From contig JAPLDI010000008.1 in assembly GCA_026391795.1 (NCBI GenBank), forward strand, positions 1 through 60,109: a stretch of DNA of 60,109 nt. Reading direction: 5' to 3'. The notes beneath the pieces were generated by a model. That model was not told the DNA's origin. It searched no databases and was given only the letters and a program-made list of their open reading frames with translations. Numbering within the stretch: position 1 is the first letter of the stretch; each line of letters starts with the position of its first letter. The stretch is from Bacteroidota bacterium (GTDB lineage: Bacteria > Bacteroidota > Bacteroidia > Bacteroidales > FEN-979). The position numbers were made by a program, and so were the translations under genes. Of the stretch, positions 54,288 through 60,109 are shown in pieces.

Positions 54288-55250
54288 TCAATTATGGGAA
54301 TTGAAAAAGTCCAGCAGCAGGGCATTGAATTCCTGCGGAGTGGTTTCCATCGGGGAATGATAGGCATCAGAAATGATTTTAAGGTCGATGGTAGGGACGT
54401 TTCGTTTCAGTTTCTTTGCACTTTTTATGCGGATGGTCTTGTCCTTTTTCCCCCAAATGAGCAGTACCGGGAGATCCATTAATCCATCGGCATGAAGGTG
54501 GCGGATTTCATGCGCATTTGCAAAGATGTTGATCACCGATGCGGCAGACCCGTCGATCCTGAGCGGATCCATATACCCTTTCATTTCGGCTGAATCAAGC
54601 GGCCGGCCGTAAACTCCTTTCATCAGTCTTGCCATGCTGTGATACGAGATCACATTCTGCTTTGTAAGGGAAACCAGAACCTCATTGTATCCCTGCATTT
54701 TGGACATTGCAACAAAGGTTCCTTTCAGGTTTTGATTCCGGATAAAAACCATTCCATCCACCAGGGTAACCGTCTGAACCCGGTCGGGATTCATCAGCGC
54801 CATCGCTTCAACAGCACCTCCTCCCATGGAATGGCCCACGATGTTCCACTTACGTTTATCCCCTTTGTCGATGTGTGTAAGCAATAACCAGATCATGTGC
54901 GCGCGGCTGCTCTGCGACTGGTTTACATGCAGGTTCCGGTCACTGTAGCCAAAACCCGGCAGATCAATGGCCACCACCAGGTAGCCCGACCTGACAAGCG
55001 TATCGATATTCTTCCGCCAGCAAAAAGTCGAACCGCAGAATCCATGAACCAGCAATACCTTACCTCTGACATTGAGCGTATCCTTACAAAAAACCCTGTA
55101 ATGGAATGTGGCTGAATCGACTTTTTGGAAATGGCTGTTTTCAAAAGGCCGGCGGGAGGATGCAAGGACGGTATCCTGGGAGAATGAAGGATGATTCCAG
55201 GTAATGAGACCCAATCCTGTAAAAAGAATGACGAAAAAATTCCTGATCAC
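54288..55250 (-). CDS. Exported alpha/beta hydrolase, GTG start
   Basis: I choose the GTG at 55250, which begins a signal peptide (MIRNFFVILFTGLGLITW... FSQ). The predicted -7 box at 55271-55278 would place the transcript start after the alternative GTG at 55301. The 320-residue product has the alpha/beta hydrolase order LLVHGFCGSTFCW, VVAIDLPGFGYS, GHS141MGG nucleophile elbow, LLIWGKKDKTI (acid) and DAYHSPMETTPQEF (His). Substrate specificity cannot be read; esterase or haloalkane dehalogenase-like folds are possible. Confidence 0.88.
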   Translation of the reverse strand: MIRNFFVILFTGLGLITWNHPSFSQDTVLASSRRPFENSHFQKVDSATFHYRVFCKDTLNVRGKVLLVHGFCGSTFCWRKNIDTLVRSGYLVVAIDLPGFGYSDRNLHVNQSQSSRAHMIWLLLTHIDKGDKRKWNIVGHSMGGGAVEAMALMNPDRVQTVTLVDGMVFIRNQNLKGTFVAMSKMQGYNEVLVSLTKQNVISYHSMARLMKGVYGRPLDSAEMKGYMDPLRIDGSAASVINIFANAHEIRHLHADGLMDLPVLLIWGKKDKTIRIKSAKKLKRNVPTIDLKIISDAYHSPMETTPQEFNALLLDFFNSHN

Positions 55251-55270
55251 GTTGTTTGTTTGTGGCAGGA

Positions 55271-55278
55271 CAAAAATA
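55271..55278 (-). promoter_or_regulatory. Predicted -7 box of the alpha/beta hydrolase gene
   Basis: TATTTTTG on the minus strand with TTTG 22 bases upstream (55304-55301). The spacing is slightly long. It places the transcript start about 13 bases before the chosen GTG. Confidence 0.4.
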
Positions 55279-55349
55279 GCTTTTTTACAACAACGGTGCA
55301 CAAAGGACTTTACAAAGGGGACACAAAGTCAGAATAGCTGATTTTTGTA

Positions 55350-55357
55350 TACTTTTG
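55350..55357 (+). promoter_or_regulatory. Predicted -7 box of the S41 protease gene
   Basis: TACTTTTG, 40 bases before the ATG at 55397; no clear -33 box. Confidence 0.35.
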
Positions 55358-55396
55358 AAGTAATTTTACCGTTGGAATACCTGAAAACTGAATGGA

Positions 55397-57004
55397 ATGG
55401 ATAAAAATAAGCTGAAAATTTACCTCCCGCTGATCCTCGCAGGAATTCTTCTTGCCGGAGTTTTGCTGGGAATTGCACTTGGCAAGGTCGGCGGCGATAT
55501 TGCCCTCTTCAGGCCGCATCGTGCCGACAAGATCAATGAGGTGATCAATTATGTGAAACGGAATTACGTGGATACCGTCAGCCGGGATGAACTTGAGGAA
55601 AAGGCAATAACCGGGATGCTGCAAGGCCTTGACCCCCATTCGGTCTACATTACTGCAAGTGAGTTTCATGATGCCACAGATCCCCTCCTCGGAGGGTTTG
55701 AAGGAATCGGTGTACAGTTCCGGCTGGAACGTGATTCCATTATGGTGATCAATCCTGTTTCGGGAGGACCCTCCGAGAAACTTGGCATCAAGGCCGGCGA
55801 CCGGATCGTAAAGATCGATGGTAAAAATGTTGCCGGCATCAAGATCACAAACAATGACGTATTGCGAAAGCTAAAGGGAAAGAAGGGGACCAGGGTCAAT
55901 GTTTCAATCTTCCGGAAAGGAGTGAAAGGTCTTCTCGATTATACGATCGTGCGGGATGTGATTCCCATCTACAGCCTGGATGTTTCCTACCTTGTGGAAC
56001 CATCGATCGGTTACATCCGTCTGAATAATTTCTCGGCTACTACCCATGATGAAATGACAAAGGCCCTGACGGACCTGAACGCAAAGGGAATGAAAAAGCT
56101 GATCCTTGATCTCAGGGGGAACGGAGGTGGACGTTTGCAGGCCGCCATCGATGTTGCCGATGAATTTCTTCCTGACGGGAAGCTGATCGTTTACACACAG
56201 GGGATCCATCATGCAAGGGAGACTGCTTATGCCACTACCGGTGGCCTTTTTGAGACGGGCGAACTGGTTGTACTGATCGACGAATGGTCGGCTTCTGCAA
56301 GTGAGATCGTGGCCGGGGCCATTCAGGACAACGACCGCGGGACCATCCTCGGAAGACGCTCTTTTGGAAAGGGACTTGTTCAGGAAGAGCTCGATTTTAA
56401 AGACGGATCGGCCGTACGGGTCACGGTTGCCCGATACTATACGCCCACCGGCCGCTGTATTCAGAAATCGTACAAAAACGGATCTGAAGAATATAACAAT
56501 GACTATTACCACAGGATCCTCTCCGGAGAAATGGAAAATCCCGACAGCATTCATTTTGCCGATTCACTCAAATTCAAAACCCCGAAAGGAAAAACCGTTT
56601 ACGGCGGAGGCGGTATCATGCCCGATATCTATGTCCCTGTAGGGAAAGATACGTTGTACAAATACTTCAACCTCCTCGCAAATAAAGGACTTATTTACCA
56701 GTATGCCTTCGACTTCACAGATAAAAATCGACGGATACTGCATTACCGTTCGTTCGAAGATTTCAACCGGAAATTTGAAGTCACCCCAGCGATGTATTCG
56801 GATTTTCTCAGTACAACCCTGAAAAGCGGGATCAAGCGGGAAGGCAGGGACGTCACTGCCTCCGATGCCAGGGCAAAAGTTCTCATCAAGGCTTACATCG
56901 GCAGGAATATCCTTGACAACCCCGGATTTTATCCCTTGCTGAACAGTATTGACGATACGTTCCTGAAGGCTGTCACGGTGTTGAAAACAGGGAAGGTGAA
57001 ATGA
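55397..57004 (+). CDS. S41-family C-terminal processing protease (CtpA-like)
   Basis: The 535-residue protein has an N-terminal membrane anchor (about 8-29), a PDZ domain (about 95-185; GFEGIGVQF, GPSEKLGIKAGDRIVKIDG) and the S41 catalytic core. The core has GYIRLNNFS, LILDLRGNGGG, Ser300 in SASASEIVAGA, and Lys325 in RRSFGKGLVQ, 25 residues later as in CtpA. A C-terminal helical region follows. It acts in the periplasm on tails of exported proteins; in Bacteroidota the natural substrates are poorly known. It is followed by a superoxide dismutase gene with its own promoter. Confidence 0.95.
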   Translation: MDKNKLKIYLPLILAGILLAGVLLGIALGKVGGDIALFRPHRADKINEVINYVKRNYVDTVSRDELEEKAITGMLQGLDPHSVYITASEFHDATDPLLGGFEGIGVQFRLERDSIMVINPVSGGPSEKLGIKAGDRIVKIDGKNVAGIKITNNDVLRKLKGKKGTRVNVSIFRKGVKGLLDYTIVRDVIPIYSLDVSYLVEPSIGYIRLNNFSATTHDEMTKALTDLNAKGMKKLILDLRGNGGGRLQAAIDVADEFLPDGKLIVYTQGIHHARETAYATTGGLFETGELVVLIDEWSASASEIVAGAIQDNDRGTILGRRSFGKGLVQEELDFKDGSAVRVTVARYYTPTGRCIQKSYKNGSEEYNNDYYHRILSGEMENPDSIHFADSLKFKTPKGKTVYGGGGIMPDIYVPVGKDTLYKYFNLLANKGLIYQYAFDFTDKNRRILHYRSFEDFNRKFEVTPAMYSDFLSTTLKSGIKREGRDVTASDARAKVLIKAYIGRNILDNPGFYPLLNSIDDTFLKAVTVLKTGKVK

Positions 57005-57005
57005 G

Positions 57006-57048
57006 ACAGGATAATCACCACACGCGGGTGGCAGGCCTGTTTGTTTTT
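57006..57048 (+). terminator. Possible terminator after the S41 protease gene
   Basis: An outer stem ACAGG/CCTGT with inner CACC/GGTG is followed by TTGTTTTT. The stem is interrupted, so the call is weak. Confidence 0.3.
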
Positions 57049-57089
57049 CACCGCGAAGAAGCAAAGACTCAAAAAAAATAAATTGTTAT

Positions 57090-57121
57090 TTTGACTTTTC
57101 GTACCTGATGTTGTAATTTCG
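57090..57121 (+). promoter_or_regulatory. Predicted promoter of the superoxide dismutase gene
   Basis: TTTG (57090-57093), 20 bases, TAATTTCG (57114-57121), one base from TAnnTTTG; the leader is about 20 bases. Confidence 0.45.
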
Positions 57122-57147
57122 AGTATTCATTTTTAAAACTGATAACT

Positions 57148-57723
57148 ATGATTCATGAATTGCCAAAGTTACCCTATGCATTGGATGCATTGGAGCCCTA
57201 TATTTCGCAGCGTACCCTGGAGTTTCATTACGGAAAACACCACCAGGCCTATGTCACCAACCTCAACAAGCTGATCGTTGGAACCGAATTCGAAAATCTC
57301 TCCCTGGAAGACATCATCCGGAAAGCCGGCGGAGGGATCTTTAACAACGGTGCCCAGGTTTGGAACCATACTTTTTACTGGAACTGCATGAATCCTAAGG
57401 GAGGGAATGAACCTACCGGAAAACTGGCCGATGCAGTGGTAAAAAATTTCGGTTCTTTTGCCGAGTTCAAAGAGAAATTTTCAACCGCAGCTGCAACGCT
57501 GTTTGGTTCAGGATGGGCCTGGCTGGTGAAAAAACCCGATGGTTCCCTGGTGATCACCCAGGAGAGCAATGCCGGCAACCCGCTGAAAACCGGCGATCAT
57601 CCCATCCTCACCTGCGATGTATGGGAACATGCCTATTACCTGGATAAACAGAACCTGCGTCCCGGTTACATTGCCGATTTCTTTAACCTGGTGGATTGGG
57701 ATGCCGTAGCCGGAAGGCTGTAA
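57148..57723 (+). CDS. sodB: Iron-type superoxide dismutase
   Basis: The 191-residue protein has all metal ligands of the Fe/Mn superoxide dismutase family: His27 in FHYGKHHQAYV, His74 in NHTFYW, Asp157 and His161 in DVWEHAYYLD. Gln70 in NNGAQVWNH sits in the N-terminal domain, the position used by iron or cambialistic enzymes; manganese forms carry it elsewhere. It converts superoxide to peroxide and oxygen in the cytosol. The metal preference is inferred from that Gln and not proven. Confidence 0.93.
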   Translation: MIHELPKLPYALDALEPYISQRTLEFHYGKHHQAYVTNLNKLIVGTEFENLSLEDIIRKAGGGIFNNGAQVWNHTFYWNCMNPKGGNEPTGKLADAVVKNFGSFAEFKEKFSTAAATLFGSGWAWLVKKPDGSLVITQESNAGNPLKTGDHPILTCDVWEHAYYLDKQNLRPGYIADFFNLVDWDAVAGRL

Positions 57724-57750
57724 AAAGCTTTTGCTTCCCGAATGATTTCG

Positions 57751-57778
57751 CTGGGGCGGAATTGCAAATTCCGCCCAG
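57751..57778. repeat. REP-like palindrome 1
   Basis: GGGCGGAATT, three bases, AATTCCGCCC forms a ten-base-pair stem extended past one bulged G. It shares the GCGGA[AG]T stem with 57826-57850 and 5231-5262. Confidence 0.6.
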
Positions 57779-57825
57779 CATCTCTGTGTTCAATGGACTA
57801 ATGATTAAATGCTATCCCTGAGGGC

Positions 57826-57850
57826 TCGGCGGAGTTTGTAACTCCGCCGA
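57826..57850. repeat. REP-like palindrome 2
   Basis: TCGGCGGAGTT, three bases, complement: a perfect 11-base-pair stem 26 bases from the glycyl-tRNA synthetase stop. It may also act as its terminator, although no T-run follows on the minus strand. Confidence 0.6.
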
Positions 57851-57875
57851 ATCATCGCATTTCCAGGAGAAACTA

Positions 57876-59396
57876 TCAGAGCGAAAGTTTTTCATTCAGG
57901 ATTGCAAGAATCTCATTGACCGGTATCCGTTCCTGAAGCATCGTATCACGGTCGCGGAGGGTAACGGTATTATCCTGCAGGGTCTGGTGATCAATGGTAA
58001 TGCAGTAAGGGGTGCCTATGGCATCCATCCTGCGGTACCTTCGGCCGATCGTGTCCTTCTCCTCGTAAAAACAGCGGAAACGGTATTTCAGCACATCCAT
58101 GATCTCCCTTGCTTTTTCAGGCAGTCCGTCTTTCTTTATCAGTGGAAGGATGGCGACCTTTACGGGTGCAAGGATCGCGGGCAGGCTCAGTACGACCCGT
58201 TCGCTTCCATCTTCCAGCTTCTCCTCGCGGTAGGCATAGCTTACTACGGCTAGAAACGTACGGTCGAGGCCGATGGAGGTTTCCACAACATAAGGAACAT
58301 ATCCTTCATTCAACTCGGTATCAAAATACTGGATCTTTCTTCCCGAAAATTTCTGGTGAGCGCTAAGGTCAAAATCGGTCCGTGAATGGATCCCCTCCAG
58401 CTCCTTGAAACCAATCGGGAATTCAAATTCAATGTCGGTAGCCGCATTGGCATAATGTGCCAGTTTATCATGATCGTGAAACCGGTACTTTGAGGCGGGG
58501 ATTCCAAGCGAAGTATGCCATCGCATCCGTTCCTGCTTCCAATAGGCGAACCACTCCAGTTCTTCGCCCGGTTTGACAAAATACTGCATTTCCATCTGCT
58601 CAAACTCACGCATGCGGAAGAGGAACTGGCGTGCCACGATCTCGTTGCGGAAAGCCTTTCCGATCTGAGCGATCCCGAACGGGATCTTCATCCTGGCCGA
58701 TTTCTGCACATTCAGGAAATTCACAAAGACCCCCTGTGCCGTTTCCGGACGGAGGAAGATCTCATTGGCATCTTCATTGACCGACCCCATCTGGGTGGAG
58801 AACATCAGGTTGAACTGGCGAACTTCTGTCCAGTTCTTCGTTCCTGAAACAGGGCATACGATCCCGGCCTCTTCGATCAGGGCCTTGACATCGGCCAGGT
58901 CATTCTTTTCCAGCGAAGCATAAAAACGTGTTTTCAATGCATCGATTTTATCCTGGTATTCCTTCACCCTCGGGTTTGTGGTGCGGTACATCTGCTCATC
59001 AAAGGTTTCGCCGAACCGGGTCCGGGCTTTGTCAACCTCCTTCTGGATCTTGTCTTCGATCTTCTGAAGATGATCTTCCACGAGAACGTCGGCGCGGTAG
59101 CGTTTTTTTGAATCCTTGTTGTCGATCATCGGGTCGTTGAAGGCATCCACATGACCGGATGCCTTCCAGATCGTCGGATGCATGAAGATCGCCGAATCCA
59201 GTCCGACAATATTTTCATGATACTGAACCATCGACTTCCACCACCAGGCCTTGATGTTGTTCTTCAGCTCCACCCCAAAGGGGCCGTAATCGTAAACAGC
59301 GCTTAATCCGTCGTAAATCTCACTGGAAGGAAATACAAATCCGTATTCTTTTGAATGAGAGATGATTTTTTTAAAAAGGTCTTCGTTTGTTGCCAT
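57876..59396 (-). CDS. glyQS: Glycyl-tRNA synthetase, alpha2 type
   Basis: The 506-residue class II synthetase has an N-terminal recognition segment (EYGFVFPSSEIYDGLSAVYDYGP). Motif 2 lies in the FRNE-containing IGKAFRNEI segment, the LRPETAQGVFVNF strand is present, and motif 3 is in VVETSIGLDRT. A C-terminal anticodon-binding domain ends ITIDHQTLQDNTVTLRDRD. It charges tRNA-Gly and is essential. The length and single-chain form match the alpha2 enzyme of Bacteroidota. The -7 box ends five bases before the ATG, so the mRNA may have almost no leader. Confidence 0.96.
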   Translation of the reverse strand: MATNEDLFKKIISHSKEYGFVFPSSEIYDGLSAVYDYGPFGVELKNNIKAWWWKSMVQYHENIVGLDSAIFMHPTIWKASGHVDAFNDPMIDNKDSKKRYRADVLVEDHLQKIEDKIQKEVDKARTRFGETFDEQMYRTTNPRVKEYQDKIDALKTRFYASLEKNDLADVKALIEEAGIVCPVSGTKNWTEVRQFNLMFSTQMGSVNEDANEIFLRPETAQGVFVNFLNVQKSARMKIPFGIAQIGKAFRNEIVARQFLFRMREFEQMEMQYFVKPGEELEWFAYWKQERMRWHTSLGIPASKYRFHDHDKLAHYANAATDIEFEFPIGFKELEGIHSRTDFDLSAHQKFSGRKIQYFDTELNEGYVPYVVETSIGLDRTFLAVVSYAYREEKLEDGSERVVLSLPAILAPVKVAILPLIKKDGLPEKAREIMDVLKYRFRCFYEEKDTIGRRYRRMDAIGTPYCITIDHQTLQDNTVTLRDRDTMLQERIPVNEILAILNEKLSL

Positions 59397-59400
59397 GGCG

Positions 59401-59408
59401 CAAAGGTA
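59401..59408 (-). promoter_or_regulatory. Predicted -7 box directly upstream of glyQS (leaderless transcript)
   Basis: TACCTTTG on the minus strand is separated from the ATG (59396-59394) by four bases. With the usual spacing the transcript would start at or within the start codon. Confidence 0.5.
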
Positions 59409-59416
59409 GAAAGAAA

Positions 59417-59467
59417 ATGAAGAAGGAAGAATGAAGAAGGAAAAATGGATGCTGGATGCTGGATGCT
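59417..59467. repeat. ATGAAGAAGGAAxA and GGATGCT short tandem repeats
   Basis: Two 14-base copies of ATGAAGAAGGAA[GA]A (59417-59444) are followed by three GGATGCT heptamers (59447-59467), the same unit as the long array at the right edge. Confidence 0.7.
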
Positions 59468-59517
59468 GAATGTGTGGGTGTGGGGATTAAGCTTGTCTGC
59501 AGGGTCTCTACATTTAC

Positions 59518-59525
59518 TACCTTTG
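59518..59525 (+). promoter_or_regulatory. Predicted -7 box of the rhodanese-like gene
   Basis: TACCTTTG, with CTTG 22 bases upstream, places the transcript start shortly before the ATG at 59550. It excludes the longer frame that begins in the heptamer repeat. Confidence 0.45.
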
Positions 59526-59549
59526 CAGATGATTCAAAAAGAACCTGCC

Positions 59550-59978
59550 ATGATCAACCGCTTTGTATTTTCGTTGTTGTTTTTTTTCATACTGGGCGGG
59601 GCCTCTGCTCAATCCACGCGGCCATGGACCCAGGATCAGCTTCAGGATCCGGAAGCCCTTGCCAACATTCTCAGAAATAAGTCTGCAAAGCAACCCTTGA
59701 TTTTCAATATCGGCCCGATGGAAAACATCAAAGGTGCCACATCCATAGGGCCAACGAAGGATAAGAGCAACCTCGACAAACTCAGGAAGGCGCTTGCAAC
59801 GGTCCCAAAAGACAAAACCGTTATCATCTATTGCGGATGCTGCCCGTTCAGGGTTTGCCCCAATATCAGTCCGGCTTTTGAATTGCTGAAGGAGATGAAG
59901 TTCACAAATCCAAGGCTGCTGAACCTGGAGCATAACCTGAAATCGAACTGGATCGATCAGGGTTATCCGATGCAGTAG
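59550..59978 (+). CDS. Small exported rhodanese-like protein
   Basis: The ATG at 59550 gives 142 residues with a signal peptide ending GGASAQ. A rhodanese-type fold is suggested by PLIFNIGPMENIKGATSIGP and VIIYCGCCPFRVCPN. The predicted active-site loop carries C95-G-C97-C98-P-F-R-V-C103, with more Cys than a canonical single-Cys rhodanese loop. This could reflect thiol-disulfide or copper chemistry instead of sulfur transfer (inference). The usual rhodanese length is about 110-130 residues, so this is a single domain. The gene is flanked on both sides by GGATGCT repeats. Confidence 0.7.
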   Translation: MINRFVFSLLFFFILGGASAQSTRPWTQDQLQDPEALANILRNKSAKQPLIFNIGPMENIKGATSIGPTKDKSNLDKLRKALATVPKDKTVIIYCGCCPFRVCPNISPAFELLKEMKFTNPRLLNLEHNLKSNWIDQGYPMQ

Positions 59979-59983
59979 TTTAA

Positions 59984-60017
59984 ATAGTGAAATAGCTAAA
60001 TGGCGAGATAGCGAAAA
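59984..60017. repeat. GCGAGATAGCGAAA-type intergenic repeat
   Basis: AATAGTGAAATAGCTAAATGGCGAGATAGCGAAAA; the 14-base core is exactly shared with 19239-19276 in the opposite orientation. Confidence 0.6.
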
Positions 60018-60109
60018 CTGGATGCTGGATGCTGGATGCTGGATGCTGGATGCTGGATGCTGGATGCTGGATGCTGGATGCTGGATGCTGGATGCTGGAT
60101 GCTGGATGC
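60018..60109. repeat. Heptameric tandem array (CTGGATG)n, truncated by the window edge
   Basis: About 13 uninterrupted copies of CTGGATG run from 60018 to the last base. The unit length is not a multiple of three, so all frames read a seven-residue repeat. The array may extend beyond the window. Confidence 0.9.

Noticed and set aside
59445-59549. Longer N-terminus for the rhodanese-like gene
   Set aside because: It is translated from the heptamer repeat and lies upstream of the predicted promoter; the ATG at 59550 starts a good signal peptide.
60018-60109. CRISPR array at the right edge
   Set aside because: The array is a pure seven-base tandem repeat with no spacers.

Overview
The window looks like a chromosomal segment of a Bacteroidota bacterium, probably a Bacteroidales- or Marinilabiliales-like lineage known mostly from metagenomes. 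Five predicted secreted proteins end in type IX secretion (T9SS) C-terminal sorting domains. Many starts are preceded by the Bacteroidota -7 box TAnnTTTG rather than a Shine-Dalgarno sequence. The family mix also fits: FISUMP, GEVED, choice-of-anchor V, a TonB-type receptor, M56-TonB with BlaI, and a 506-residue alpha2-type GlyRS. No tRNA, rRNA, CRISPR array, transposase or phage gene was seen.

Layout. 1-5.2 kb: tail of a SnoaL-like gene, a TPR hybrid histidine kinase plus a single-domain receiver, a FISUMP lipoprotein and a divergent anti-sigma-like membrane protein. 5.2-7.6 kb: two tandem lipoprotein serine hydrolases. 8.0-12.2 kb: a cold-shock-domain protein and a three-gene glycan operon (methyltransferase, GT2 polyprenyl-sugar transferase, GT-C/TPR membrane protein). 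12.3-21.6 kb: a T9SS PKD protein, an orphan PAS protein, an outer-membrane barrel, a six-repeat beta-flower-like protein, a WG-repeat protein, DUF4197 and a TonB-dependent receptor. 21.7-30.1 kb: the most unusual block. A heme-motif histidine kinase, a sigma-54 NtrC-type regulator and an archaemetzincin lie next to a four-gene membrane redox operon: a four-cluster Fe-S protein, an NrfD/HybB subunit and two membrane-anchored GcvH/lipoyl-like proteins, one of them fused to a PstS-like periplasmic domain.

30.6-39.0 kb is peptidase-rich: a prolyl oligopeptidase, a BlaI / M56-TonB / TPR regulatory operon with a visible operator, and an M16 zinc protease. 39-54 kb holds four T9SS cargo proteins, a BNR-propeller lipoprotein, a nitroreductase, a diheme-type lipoprotein cytochrome and an acylating aldehyde dehydrogenase. 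54-60 kb holds an alpha/beta hydrolase, an S41 processing protease, Fe-type superoxide dismutase, glycyl-tRNA synthetase and a small exported rhodanese-like protein.

Two dispersed repeat classes recur between genes. One is a degenerate GCGAGATAGCGAAA-type / AATTACGAATTACG-type short tandem repeat, with a heptameric GGATGCT array that runs off the right edge of the window. The other is a palindrome with a GCGGA[AG]T...A[CT]TCCGC stem. The best candidate for an undescribed system is the redox operon at 25.5-30.1 kb with its neighbouring heme-type sensor pair.
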